This document shows, one piece after another, positions 9,329 through 20,428 of a stretch of 64,000 nt of DNA. The notes below the pieces were generated by a model. The model ran no database searches and had not been told where the DNA came from. It saw only the letters and a list, made by a program, of their open reading frames with translations. The translations under genes were made by a program, and so were the position numbers. The stretch comes from Limnobacter humi (GTDB lineage: Bacteria > Pseudomonadota > Gammaproteobacteria > Burkholderiales > Burkholderiaceae_B), in NCBI RefSeq assembly GCF_024518835.1, contig NZ_JANIGO010000001.1:310001-374000 (forward strand), read 5' to 3'. Every line of letters begins with the position of its first letter. Position 1 is the first letter of the stretch.

Positions 9329-10516
9329 ATGCCCCGTCTCCTGCCCATACAACGCTGTTTGTTGCCATTGATGGCCCTCGCGGCAACTGCTTGCACCACG
9401 GTGCCATCATTGAGCAACACCCAATATGTCAATGCGCTAGATGGTGCAAGCGTGGTTGAAAACACGACCCGTTACAGCAAGTCATTGGAATGCCTCAAGC
9501 CCCTGCTGGCATCTCGGGGGGGGCTTGGCAAACGGTATGCCGTGGGCCGGGTGAACGACTTTTCAGGCAAGGAAGACCTGACCAACGGCAAACGCCTGAC
9601 GCAAGGTGCTGCGCTGATGGTGATCTCGGCGCTTAGCAAAACCGGTGTGCCCATGGTCGAGCGATTCGACACCTCGATTGCCGACATGGAATTAAAGTAC
9701 GCAGACAACAAACTGATCACAGACAACCCCGAGACCAAAGACCACCGCCGGATTTTCTCCGGCTCGCTACCCGGTTCGGACTATCACATTGTGGGTGGCA
9801 TTACCGAGGTGAACTACAACATCAAAAGTGGCAGCATCGATTCGTCCATTCGTTTCCTGGGATTGGGCGCACGCTATTTTGTGATGGATGTCGCCGTCGA
9901 TTTACGACTGGTGAATACCAAAACACTGGAGATTGTGAATACCCAGAGTTTGCAGAAACAAATCATTGGTACTGAACTCAGTGGTGGTTATTTCCGCCTG
10001 TTCAGTGACGGTTTGGTGGATATCAATGCAGCAGAAAGAACCCAAGAACCCATTCAAAAAGGCGTTCGAATGGTGATTGAACAAGCCGTGTTCAACATGC
10101 TGACACAAGTCAACCATGTTGGAGCAAGCCAGTGTGCCCGCCTGTCCTCACTGAACCCCGCGGACAACCCACAGCCCACGGCCATGAGCAAACCAGCAGC
10201 GAACAACGGCGCAACCCTGACACCCAAGCGCTCAGACGCGCCTCTGAATCTCGACAACACGGCAAGCCCTGGAAACACGGGTCGGGAAGGCGTGATGATC
10301 GACCCCCAAACCGGAGAGGTGGTGCCACTGGGTTCAACACCCAGCCCGCAACAACTGGCACGCCCTCTTGCAGCGGGGAGCGAAGCAGGCAACCAAGAGG
10401 TTAGGCAACTCAACGGACTGTTCGGCCCGCCAGGCCTGCCGTCCGATGCTGGCAATGCGAACAACCGCGCCATGCAGGAAAAGCTGTTGTACGGCTCTCG
10501 GCCAGAATTGCGCTAA
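9329..10516 (+). CDS. CsgG/HfaB-family outer-membrane lipoprotein (fibre subunit export pore)
   Basis: 395 residues. Start at the ATG of MPRLLPIQR; a hydrophobic leader ends in AATAC, giving a probable lipidated Cys22. Residues about 55-270 carry the CsgG pattern: AVGRVNDFSG near the start, then GGITEVNYNIKSG, GLGARYF, VDLRLVNT, a Gly-x-Phe-Arg segment and EPIQKGVR before a final helix. CsgG and HfaB are nonameric pores that export amyloid-like subunits across the outer membrane. Unlike CsgG (about 277 residues) it has a 110-residue Pro/Asn/Ser-rich C-terminal tail with no recognised domain, closer to the longer HfaB. No csgE, csgF, csgB or csgD homologue is adjacent. Confidence 0.85.
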   Translation: MPRLLPIQRCLLPLMALAATACTTVPSLSNTQYVNALDGASVVENTTRYSKSLECLKPLLASRGGLGKRYAVGRVNDFSGKEDLTNGKRLTQGAALMVISALSKTGVPMVERFDTSIADMELKYADNKLITDNPETKDHRRIFSGSLPGSDYHIVGGITEVNYNIKSGSIDSSIRFLGLGARYFVMDVAVDLRLVNTKTLEIVNTQSLQKQIIGTELSGGYFRLFSDGLVDINAAERTQEPIQKGVRMVIEQAVFNMLTQVNHVGASQCARLSSLNPADNPQPTAMSKPAANNGATLTPKRSDAPLNLDNTASPGNTGREGVMIDPQTGEVVPLGSTPSPQQLARPLAAGSEAGNQEVRQLNGLFGPPGLPSDAGNANNRAMQEKLLYGSRPELR

Positions 10517-10547
10517 GTTGATTAATCGTTGATTGACCACACCCACT

Positions 10548-11864
10548 TCAACCATCTGTGGTGTCGGAACCGTCCTCAGTCTCGTCTGGCAGGCGGCTCG
10601 CCAATATTTTGTCGATCCGCTTTTCGTCCATGTCCACCACTTCAAATCGCCAGCCTTCCCACTCCGCCACATCGCCGGTGTTGGGTAAGCGCCCCATCAG
10701 CAGCATGATCATGCCGCTTAAGGTGTGGTAACGGCCTTTCTCCTCTTCCGGTACGGCTTTCATCTCCAGGGTGTCTTTTAGTTCGTGAATGGCAATGGCA
10801 CCGTCCAGCAACCAGGAACCATCATCGCGTTGAACCGCCCATGCATCTTCCACATTGCGGGGCTTGAATTCGCCGGTGAGCGCTTCCATCAAATCATGCA
10901 GCGTCACAATGCCTTCCAATTCGCCGTATTCATCGATCACGAAAGCAATGTCCATGTTATTGCTGCGGAATTGCTCGAGCAATTCCATCCCGGTCAGGGT
11001 CTCCGGCACAAACACGCAAGGCTGCAGGTTGTTCACAAAGTCGGGGAGTTTGCCCTGCGCGGCATAGGCCAAGGCCTGCTTGGCGTGAATCACACCCAAG
11101 AGTTTGTCCGGTGAACCATCACACACCGGGAAACGTGAATATTCCGACTCAATCACCCGCTTCAGGTTTTCCTCTTGGGGCAAGCGAACGTCCAGAAACA
11201 ACACATCCGAACGGGGAATCATCAAGGAGCCCAACTGCCGATCGTCCAGTCGGAACACATTGCGCAGCATGGTGTGTTCGCTTTGCTCAATCGCACCAGA
11301 CACACTGCCCTCATCCAGCATGGCATGAATTTCTTCTTCGGTCACACCACTGTCGGTATTTTCTTTCACACCCATCAGGCGCAGCAAACCGCGTGTGGAA
11401 TAGGTCAGCAGGAGCACAAATGGCCGGGTGGCCACGGCCAGCACCTGCATGGGTCGAGCGGCTGTGCGGGCAATCGATTCTGGGCTGAGCTGCCCCAACC
11501 GTTTGGGCACCAGCTCGCCCACGACAATGGCCACATAGGTCACCAGCACAACGGCAATGGCCGTGGATGACACGGAAGCCACACCAGCCTCAATGCCCAG
11601 GCTTTGCATCCACACAGACAAGGGTTTGGCCAACACAGCCTCGCCCACAATACCGCTCAGCACGCCGATCGAGGTAATGCCAATCTGGATGGTGGATAAA
11701 AACTTGGTGGGGTCTTCGCCCAGCTTCAAGGCCACCTCAGCGGATGAATCACCATCGGCGGCCAGTTTGGCCAAACGGGCTTTTCGGGCAGTCACCAAGG
11801 CAATTTCCGACATGGCAAACACGCCATTGAGGACAATCAAACCCAGCAGCATCAGCACGTCCAT
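10548..11864 (-). CDS. CorC/HlyC-family membrane protein (CNNM/DUF21 - CBS - CorC domains)
   Basis: 438 residues. An N-terminal CNNM/DUF21 membrane domain (to about residue 190, with the SIGVLSGIVGEA turn) is followed by a CBS-domain pair (about 205-325, including IDEYGELEGIVTLHD) and a C-terminal CorC/HlyC domain (about 345-430, with GRYHTLSGMIM). Members act in magnesium/cobalt efflux or ion homeostasis; the haemolysin label of this family is historical. It converges with the CsgG-family gene and is probably unrelated to it. Substrate cannot be told from sequence. Confidence 0.9.
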   Translation of the reverse strand: MDVLMLLGLIVLNGVFAMSEIALVTARKARLAKLAADGDSSAEVALKLGEDPTKFLSTIQIGITSIGVLSGIVGEAVLAKPLSVWMQSLGIEAGVASVSSTAIAVVLVTYVAIVVGELVPKRLGQLSPESIARTAARPMQVLAVATRPFVLLLTYSTRGLLRLMGVKENTDSGVTEEEIHAMLDEGSVSGAIEQSEHTMLRNVFRLDDRQLGSLMIPRSDVLFLDVRLPQEENLKRVIESEYSRFPVCDGSPDKLLGVIHAKQALAYAAQGKLPDFVNNLQPCVFVPETLTGMELLEQFRSNNMDIAFVIDEYGELEGIVTLHDLMEALTGEFKPRNVEDAWAVQRDDGSWLLDGAIAIHELKDTLEMKAVPEEEKGRYHTLSGMIMLLMGRLPNTGDVAEWEGWRFEVVDMDEKRIDKILASRLPDETEDGSDTTDG

Positions 11865-12010
11865 GTGCAGTCTCCAGGTTGGGTCAGCGTCGGGATTTGA
11901 ATGGGGAATTCGAGAGAAAACAGGGGGTTGAAGTGCGAGTCACTTCGACAACTGGGACTATCCATATAGGGTCGGGAAGGGTTACAAAACCGCCCGAACT
12001 GCTCCTGATC

Positions 12011-12053
12011 ATAAAAAACACCGCCCAATGCTACAAAGCAATGCGGGCGGTGT
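12011..12053 (-). terminator. Intrinsic terminator of thiC
   Basis: Read on the minus strand: ACACCGCCC (12053-12045), an 18-base loop, GGGCGGTGT (12026-12018), then six T. Perfect 9-bp stem, 50 bases past the thiC stop. Confidence 0.85.
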
Positions 12054-12102
12054 CAAATTTGTGCCGAAAAATCGGGCACTTAGTGTTGATGAACGATCAA
12101 AT

Positions 12103-14049
<1,947 letters not shown>

Positions 14050-14114
14050 TCAACTACACAGGCATGCGTGCCAGAAGAGTGCGCAAGGTGAAGCCATGAA
14101 TGGCCGTGGGCCTT

Positions 14115-14205
14115 GTGGAACCGCTTCCTGCGAACAGCATTACCTGCACAGGTGTGAGGGTTTTTCTCACCCGGCAACCGATTTGCCAGGACCCCTGCGT
14201 TAAAC
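14115..14205 (-). promoter_or_regulatory. TPP riboswitch (THI box) controlling thiC
   Basis: On the minus strand the leader reads GCAGGGGTCCTGGC (14198-14185), GGGTGAGAAAAACCCT, CACCTG, GGTAATGC and then CGCAGGAAGC (14132-14123). These match the conserved THI-box order: GGGGT, the TGAGA bulge, ACC..CACCTG, GGATAATGC-like and CG-AGGAA. About 90 bases separate the aptamer from the thiC ATG, enough for an expression platform; no T-tract terminator is seen there, so control of translation initiation is likely. Confidence 0.9.
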
Positions 14206-14310
14206 TCAAAGTATAGGCTCGAAGTGCACCCAGTGGACTCCGGGTTGTCCACAAGGGCCTTTGTTTTTGTTCAATGATTTGGGCCACCACACCGAGGCAG
14301 TACACACAGC

Positions 14311-14874
14311 ATGGGCAACAGACTTTCCAGCATCACCACCCGCACCGGCGACGACGGCACCACTGGCTTGGCCGATGGCAGCCGGCTTTCCAAAAAAGAC
14401 CTGCGCGTGCACGCCATGGGCGATGTGGATGAATTGAACTCGCATTTGGGCCTGCTGCTGACGGAACCACTGCCCGAACCCCTGGGCACCGAGATCACCC
14501 GCATTCAACACGACCTGTTCGACCTGGGGGCAGCGCTGTGCATGCCAGGCTTTGATGTGTTTCCCGACACTGCCGTGGCCCGGCTGGACACCCTGATTGC
14601 TGAATTCAACAAACCCTTGGCCCGGCTGGAAGAATTCATTTTGCCCGGTGGTAGCCGAGCCGCCGCGTATGCGCACATTGCCCGCACAGTGTGCCGCCGC
14701 GCCGAACGCGTGGTGGTTGACCTGAAAAGCCACGAAGACGTACCGGAAGAACTGCTGCTGTACTTAAACCGTTTGTCAGACTTTCTGTTCGTCGCTGCCC
14801 GATGGATTCACCACCAGGCCGGCGTGCAGGATGTTCAGTGGAAGAAGGGGTTTAATCGGCCTGCTCAGGCTTGA
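14311..14874 (+). CDS. PduO-type cob(I)alamin adenosyltransferase
   Basis: 187 residues. Transfers the adenosyl group of ATP to cob(I)alamin to form coenzyme B12. The ATP loop TRTGDDGTTGLADG at residues 8-21, the KDLRVHAMGDVDELNSHLGL helix and the RLSDFLFVAARW C-terminal motif are the family signature. Its 3' end overlaps the convergent Gcr-family gene by 23 bases. With the BtuF-like and TonB-receptor genes at the window's other end it suggests salvage of imported corrinoid. Confidence 0.93.
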   Translation: MGNRLSSITTRTGDDGTTGLADGSRLSKKDLRVHAMGDVDELNSHLGLLLTEPLPEPLGTEITRIQHDLFDLGAALCMPGFDVFPDTAVARLDTLIAEFNKPLARLEEFILPGGSRAAAYAHIARTVCRRAERVVVDLKSHEDVPEELLLYLNRLSDFLFVAARWIHHQAGVQDVQWKKGFNRPAQA

Positions 14875-16909
14875 TGCTGGCAGCCGTATCCACCACGGGC
14901 TGTGGGCGCGGCGGGTAGAAAAAATCCCGAGGCCGTTTCAAAAAACGGCGCCCCAAACCACCGGCGAGTTTAACGACTTCGCGCCGGCGCACGCCACGGG
15001 CCTTCAGGGCCGTATAAAACGCCAAACTGAAGCTCACCGCCAGGTTGGTTAATCCAATGGCCACGGCTGTGCCCGCATAAAAAGCCACTTCCCAAGGGTT
15101 GAGGCCGAAGCCTTGCGCCTCCATGGCGTACGCGAGGTTGGCCGATGAAAACGTGATGTGCCGGATATCAATCGGTAAGCCCAGCAAAAAGCCAACAAAG
15201 CCTGCGGAGCCCAACATGCAACCAAACAAAAAATTACCCGCCAAGGCACCGGTGTTGTTCACCAAATAATTGGCCAGCCGGTTCAGACGTGCCACCCCAA
15301 GCAAACGGCGCAACCAGGGTACCTTGCGAAGGCGGTCTGGAATGCGGTGGTACATGCTGAGGTTGTCGTAATAGCCAGAAATAATGCCCGCCAAAAACAG
15401 AAACACACCGGCAATCGCCGCATGGGGAATGGCGCCCGACAGCACCGGGTTCAACTCCAGCAACATTTTTTCGCTCTTCTCCAGCGAAATGGGAGAGTGC
15501 CCGAACAAGGCAGTGCATGCCAACGCAATCAACAAAGCCGACAGAAACGCCAGCAGCATATTGCCCATGATCGCCACAAACTGGGTGCGAGCCACTTGCA
15601 CGACCAGTTCCACCACCCGGTCGATGCTGGTCAAGCGACCATTGGAAGAATCCAGCGCAGCAGCAATGCGTGCAGCGGTCATGGCCGGTTGCTTGGTGGC
15701 AATGGTGAAATGCAACAGGTGGATAATCACAAAGCCAATGCCGTAGTTCAAGCTAAAGAGTATTGCCTCCCAAAGCGGTGGAACGTGCCATGCGGCCATT
15801 TGCGCCTTGATGAGTGACAAGGCCCCCACAATCACACCAGCGCCAATCGCAGCCTTGGCCATTTGCCAATATTCTGCAGGGGTTTCCGTGGCGTACTTTT
15901 CGCCGGTTTTGCTGGCATGCTCGGTTACCCGCACCGCCAGTTTGTCGGTCAAGCTCGTCCAGAGGTCGCTCAGGGAATGCTTGCGGTTTTCTTCTCGAAC
16001 CAATGCGCCGAAAAACTCCACCGACAGGGCCAGACGGCTATCGCAGGGCAACAGGCCAGTCAACTTGAGCAGTTGACGCATGCGTGAAATCGATTGTTCC
16101 AAACGAATCAGAATCAAACTCAAGGTCACTGAGGTGCCCTGCACGCGGGCCTGCCCATGCGCTTTGCGAATGTAGTCCATGCACTGGTCCAGCAGCACAT
16201 CCAGGTGGTCTGCCAACCGCTCCACCGAAGCCCTCTGTTTCATGGCCTGCTGCGCCTGTGCCACCACCTGTCTCAATTCCAGGTGCTGCTCTACAAAAGG
16301 GGTGGTGGTGCGGTCGGCCGCATCCAGACAACGCGTGAATTCAGACTCAACACCCAGCGAAGCCACACGCACAGCCAACAACTCCAGCGCCTCCAGCATC
16401 TCCTGTTGAACCCGGACCCATGCCGGCAAATCGGCTTGCGCCCAATCCAGGAGCCCAACCAATCGCTGCCAGTGGTGGATCTTTATCTGCTGAACCCACT
16501 CATGGTCATTGGTTTTGTCAAACAACAAACCCAAGGTTTCTCGCAGGGTTCTGTCTTCCACAGTGGCGGGCAGCAAACGCTGGAAGAGCCGATTTTTCAT
16601 GGCCTGACCAAAGGTTTCGTTGCCTAGAATCCCCAGCTCGGCAACGGTATACCGGTACCGCCGCTCCAGCAGAAATTGCTCGAGGTAAGCTTTCACCTGC
16701 AAACGCACACTGACGTCCGCCTGTAACAAATCCAGCAACAGCGTGCACCGGCGGTCAAGCTCAAAGTGTGAGCCCAGGGCATCGTGACGCAGCCACACCA
16801 CCAAGTGGTGCAGCGGCAAAATATCCGCATCATGCCCTGGCTCGGCCACCATGCCACTGAGAATGGTGCGCAAGGACTGCAAAATATTCACATTGCTGGT
16901 GTTCGGCAT
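14852..16909 (-). CDS. Gcr-family 'site-specific recombinase' membrane protein
   Basis: 685 residues. The N-terminal half is a soluble helical region; the second half (about 355-650) has several hydrophobic segments, including a loop LPIDIRHITFSSANLAYAM typical of this family, and the protein ends in a basic tail. The family name comes from the neisserial gene gcr, but no integrase or invertase catalytic motif (Arg-His-Arg-Tyr or Ser) is visible and a multi-pass membrane recombinase is implausible. I treat the true function as unknown. It follows glnS on the same strand with 54 bases between. Confidence 0.75.
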   Translation of the reverse strand: MPNTSNVNILQSLRTILSGMVAEPGHDADILPLHHLVVWLRHDALGSHFELDRRCTLLLDLLQADVSVRLQVKAYLEQFLLERRYRYTVAELGILGNETFGQAMKNRLFQRLLPATVEDRTLRETLGLLFDKTNDHEWVQQIKIHHWQRLVGLLDWAQADLPAWVRVQQEMLEALELLAVRVASLGVESEFTRCLDAADRTTTPFVEQHLELRQVVAQAQQAMKQRASVERLADHLDVLLDQCMDYIRKAHGQARVQGTSVTLSLILIRLEQSISRMRQLLKLTGLLPCDSRLALSVEFFGALVREENRKHSLSDLWTSLTDKLAVRVTEHASKTGEKYATETPAEYWQMAKAAIGAGVIVGALSLIKAQMAAWHVPPLWEAILFSLNYGIGFVIIHLLHFTIATKQPAMTAARIAAALDSSNGRLTSIDRVVELVVQVARTQFVAIMGNMLLAFLSALLIALACTALFGHSPISLEKSEKMLLELNPVLSGAIPHAAIAGVFLFLAGIISGYYDNLSMYHRIPDRLRKVPWLRRLLGVARLNRLANYLVNNTGALAGNFLFGCMLGSAGFVGFLLGLPIDIRHITFSSANLAYAMEAQGFGLNPWEVAFYAGTAVAIGLTNLAVSFSLAFYTALKARGVRRREVVKLAGGLGRRFLKRPRDFFYPPRPQPVVDTAASIKPEQAD

Positions 16910-16963
16910 GCAAGCCCCCGTGGAAGAGGCCCCCCAACACCGAACCTGTGCAGGGGGCAGACG

Positions 16964-18775
16964 TTATTTGGACCAACTGTCCTTCAGGGTGACCGTGCGG
17001 TTGAACACGGGCGAGTCTGGCCGGTGGTCTTTCAGGTCGGCCACGAAATAACCATGACGCTCAAACTGGTAGATGGTTCCCGGGGTACTGGTTTTCACGG
17101 AGGGCTCCAGATAGGCGGTTACCTCGGTCAGCGAGTTCGGGTTGAGCACGTCCAGAAAATTGCGACCACCCGCATCCGGATGTTCTTCGGTGAACAGTCG
17201 GTCGTACAAACGCACCTTGGCGGTAACAGCCGTGGCTGCATTCACCCAGTGCAGGTTACCCTTCACTTTGTAAGTGTCTGCACCTGGGGTACCCGACTTG
17301 CTGTCCAGAAACACATTGGCATGCACGGCGATCACTTTGCCGTTCTCGTCTTTGTCGCAACCGGTGCATTCGATCACATAGCCATAACGCAGGCGAACCT
17401 TGTTGCCTGGGAACAACCGGAAGAATTTTTTCTCAGGCACTTCCTGAAAGTCTTCCGCCTCAATCCACAGGCGCTTGCCAATGCTGAAGTCGCGCTGCCC
17501 CCATTCGGCATGGTGCGGGTGAACTGGTGCCACACAGTCATCGCGCCAATCCTCCGGGACATTGTCCAGAATCAGTGGCAAGGGGTCGAGCACGGCCACA
17601 GCACGGTGGGCTTTGGGATCCAGGTCATCTCGCAGTGCGCCTTCCAGCACGCTGTAGTCAATCCAGGAATCGGACTTGGACACCCCAATGCGGTTACAAA
17701 ACAGTTGAATACCTTCCGGTGTAAAGCCTCGACGACGCAGACCCACAATGGTGGGCATGCGAGGGTCGTCCCAACCACTCACGCGGTTCTCCAACACCAA
17801 TTGCTGCAGCTTGCGCTTGCTGGTCACCACGTAGCTCAAGTTCAAGCGCGCAAACTCCACCTGCTTGGGCAAGGGGTGGGCCAATATCGCCTTCAACACC
17901 GAACCATCGGGCTGGGGGTGGTCTTTGGCCAAGTTGCCCAACAACCAATCGTAAAACGGCCGCTGGTCTTCAAACTCCAGCGTGCAGAATGAATGGGTGA
18001 TGCGTTCCAGCGCGTCTTCAATGGGGTGCGCAAAGGTGTACATCGGGTAGATGCACCAACGGTCGCCCGTGCGGTGGTGGTGCGCATGTTTGATGCGGTA
18101 AATCGCGGGATCCCGCAGGTTGATGTTGGGGCTGGCCATGTCGATTTTGGCACGCAACACGGCAGCGCCATCGGGCAGCTCGCCGTTTTTCATGGCGGCA
18201 AAACGGGCCAGGTTATCGGCCACACTGCGGTCGCGGAACGGGCTGTTCACGCCGGCCTGGGTGAGCGTGCCCCGGTTGGTGCGCATGTCCTCTGCGCTTT
18301 GTTCATCCACGTAGGCCAGGCCCGCACGGATGAGGAATTCAGCGCTCTCGACCATGAAGTCGAAATAGTCGCTGGCGTGGTACAGGTTGGTGTCGCCAAA
18401 GCTGTTCCAGTCAAACCCCAGCCAGCTGACCGCATCCAGAATTGAATTGGCAAACTCTTCACTTTCCTTTTCGGGGTTGGTGTCGTCAAAGCGCATGTGA
18501 CAGGCGCCGGCGTACTCTTTGGCCAAACCGAAATTGACGCAAATGGCCTTGGCATGGCCCACATGCAGGTAACCGTTGGGTTCAGGCGGAAAGCGCAGTC
18601 GAATGTTGGCTGGGTCAGCGGGTGCGCCGGCATGCACCGCGGCACCACCAGGCTTGCGGGCCCACGGGCGGTGCTGGTATTCGGGCTTCTGCAAATCCTG
18701 ATCAATGATGTTTTTCAGGAAATTGGAAGCCGGGGCATGATCGGCCCCGGGGGTATGGCTTGGGTTGCTGGACAT
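16964..18775 (-). CDS. glnS: GlnS, glutaminyl-tRNA synthetase
   Basis: 603 residues, class I synthetase charging tRNA-Gln. HIGH motif as HVGH within FPPEPNGYLHVGHAK, and the second signature as VTSKRKLQQL. The anticodon-binding beta-barrel region follows (ECTGCDKDENGKV and the C-terminal LKDSW). Compared with E. coli GlnRS there is an insertion of roughly 20 residues (about 33-52, PWARKPGGAAVH...) before the catalytic core, which I associate with Burkholderiales homologues. Its presence implies direct Gln charging rather than only the GatCAB route. Confidence 0.97.
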   Translation of the reverse strand: MSSNPSHTPGADHAPASNFLKNIIDQDLQKPEYQHRPWARKPGGAAVHAGAPADPANIRLRFPPEPNGYLHVGHAKAICVNFGLAKEYAGACHMRFDDTNPEKESEEFANSILDAVSWLGFDWNSFGDTNLYHASDYFDFMVESAEFLIRAGLAYVDEQSAEDMRTNRGTLTQAGVNSPFRDRSVADNLARFAAMKNGELPDGAAVLRAKIDMASPNINLRDPAIYRIKHAHHHRTGDRWCIYPMYTFAHPIEDALERITHSFCTLEFEDQRPFYDWLLGNLAKDHPQPDGSVLKAILAHPLPKQVEFARLNLSYVVTSKRKLQQLVLENRVSGWDDPRMPTIVGLRRRGFTPEGIQLFCNRIGVSKSDSWIDYSVLEGALRDDLDPKAHRAVAVLDPLPLILDNVPEDWRDDCVAPVHPHHAEWGQRDFSIGKRLWIEAEDFQEVPEKKFFRLFPGNKVRLRYGYVIECTGCDKDENGKVIAVHANVFLDSKSGTPGADTYKVKGNLHWVNAATAVTAKVRLYDRLFTEEHPDAGGRNFLDVLNPNSLTEVTAYLEPSVKTSTPGTIYQFERHGYFVADLKDHRPDSPVFNRTVTLKDSWSK

Positions 18776-18834
18776 CAGCGCATCCTTGTTGGCACATTGT
18801 GTGACGAATGCGCCGATGTTAGCAAAATCAAGGC

Positions 18835-20124
18835 TTATGCAACGCTGAGCGCTTCGCCCTTCTTGGAAGAAATTCCGGTGAAGGCAAAATCCAACTCAGG
18901 CTGCTTGCCGCTCATGATGTCGGCAATGGAGCGACCGGAGCCACAGGAGTGTGTCCAGCCCAGGGTGCCGTGGCCGGTGTTGAGGTACAGGTTGGCAATT
19001 TTGGACACACCAATGTAGGGCACGTTGGAAGGGGTGGCCGGGCGCAAACCAGTCCAGTACACGGCTTGCTCGGGGTCGGCCATGCCGGGGAACAGCTCCA
19101 TCACACGGCGGGTAATGGCCTTGCAGCGCACGTCGTTGAGGTTGGTGCTGTAGCCGTTCAGTTCGGCGGTACCTGCAATTCGCAGTTTGTCGCCCAAGCG
19201 TGAAAATACGAGCTTGTACTCGTCGTCGGTCAGGCTGACAGAGGGGGCCTTGCTCGCATCCTGAATCTGCAGGGTGGCCGAATAGCCCTTGGCAGGGTAA
19301 ATCAGCAGGTCAACGCCCAAATCCTTCACCAGCATTGGGCTGTAGCTGCCCATGCACAGCAGGTATTTGTCGGCTTTCAGCACTTGCACTTGGCCGTCGG
19401 CACCGCGAACACGCACGCCGCTGATTTCGCCACCTTCGGTGTCCAGGCCCAAAATGGCGGTGTCGTACTTGAACTGAACCCCCTTCTCGGCACACAACTT
19501 CGCCAGGTTTTGAGTAAAGCGATGCGCATCGCCACTCTCGTCGGCCTCGGTGTAGGTGGCACCGGCGATTTTGTCTTTGACAGACGCCAGTGCAGGTTCC
19601 AGGCGCACGGCTTCGTTGGCATCAATCACTTTGCGGTCGCAACCAAATTCCCGCATGATTTCAGCGGGTTCCAGCGCGTCTTCAAACTCTTGCCGGTTGG
19701 TGTAAAAGTGCAAAATGCCCTTGGTCAGGCAGTTGTATTCGATGCCGGTTTCGGCCCGCAATTCTTGCAGGGTGCTGCGGCTGAAAGTACCCAGGTTCAC
19801 CATCTGAATGATGTTGTGCCGGGTGCGCTCAGGGGTGCATTCACGCAAAAACTGCATGCCCCAGCGCCATTGGCGCGCGTCCGCACGCAGGCGGAACAAC
19901 AGGGGAGCGTCTTCTTTCATCAGCCATTTCAACACCTTTTTGGGTGCGCCCGGGTTGGCCCAAGGCTCGGCGTGCGAGACAGAAATTTGGCCGCCGTTGG
20001 CAAAGGAGGTTTCCATGCCGGCTGCAGGCTGACGGTCAACAACCGTGACGTCAAAGCCAGCCTTGCTCAAAAACCATGCGGAAGTAATGCCGGTGACGCC
20101 GGCGCCAAGAACGATCGCTTTCAT
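18835..20124 (-). CDS. dadA: DadA, D-amino acid dehydrogenase
   Basis: 429 residues. FAD-dependent membrane-associated oxidase of the DAO/DadA family that deaminates D-alanine and other D-amino acids. VLGAGVTGITSAW at the N-terminus is the FAD motif; ETSFANGGQIS and the C-terminal NTGHGTLGWTHSCGSG block are diagnostic. It stands alone (no dadX alongside). The leader carries what looks like a tandem glycine riboswitch, implying a role in glycine or D-amino-acid breakdown. Confidence 0.95.
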   Translation of the reverse strand: MKAIVLGAGVTGITSAWFLSKAGFDVTVVDRQPAAGMETSFANGGQISVSHAEPWANPGAPKKVLKWLMKEDAPLLFRLRADARQWRWGMQFLRECTPERTRHNIIQMVNLGTFSRSTLQELRAETGIEYNCLTKGILHFYTNRQEFEDALEPAEIMREFGCDRKVIDANEAVRLEPALASVKDKIAGATYTEADESGDAHRFTQNLAKLCAEKGVQFKYDTAILGLDTEGGEISGVRVRGADGQVQVLKADKYLLCMGSYSPMLVKDLGVDLLIYPAKGYSATLQIQDASKAPSVSLTDDEYKLVFSRLGDKLRIAGTAELNGYSTNLNDVRCKAITRRVMELFPGMADPEQAVYWTGLRPATPSNVPYIGVSKIANLYLNTGHGTLGWTHSCGSGRSIADIMSGKQPELDFAFTGISSKKGEALSVA

Positions 20125-20171
20125 GGGAATGCTCCAAAAACAAAGAATGGGCTAGTGGCAACAATGCCGTT

Positions 20172-20380
20172 CAGCCCCTCTCTGTCCTTGTGCCTGAAAG
20201 ATTCGCAACGCAGGTGGGTTGCTTGCCTCTTCGGCGGTTGGCGACGCAGCAGGTGGCCGCGCCCAACGCTCTCCAGATTTGATCGATTGTTTGATCGGTT
20301 GAACCTGTACATGGGCCTGAGCGTTCATGGGGTTTGCGCCTTCGGCGAGCCAAGCAGTTGCCCGGCTACTCTCCAGATTC
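20172..20380 (-). promoter_or_regulatory. Tandem glycine riboswitch upstream of dadA
   Basis: On the minus strand two aptamer-like copies follow each other. Copy 1 (about 20380-20303): ATCTGGAGAG, CGCCGAAGGCGCAA, CGCTCAGGC, then GTACAG. Copy 2 (about 20281-20172): ATCTGGAGAGCG, CCGCCGAAGAGGCAA, TTTCAGGC, then CAAGGACAGAGAGGGGC. The blocks GGAGAG, GCCGAAG, TCAGGC and GGACAG in that order are the glycine aptamer consensus, and the tandem arrangement with a linker of about 20 bases is typical. The dadA ATG lies 47 bases beyond copy 2. Small open frames in this stretch are chance. Confidence 0.88.
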
Positions 20381-20428
20381 AACCCCCCAATTGTACTGCA
20401 GCGCAGCACCCATGTGGTAGTGCTTTCT

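Noticed and set aside
14852..16909. Mobile element inferred from the recombinase name.
   Set aside because: No terminal repeats, no recombinase motif, core-gene neighbours and normal composition.
20121..20409. Small minus-strand open frames upstream of dadA.
   Set aside because: They coincide with the riboswitch aptamers; conserved RNA blocks explain the sequence and the frames have no protein features.
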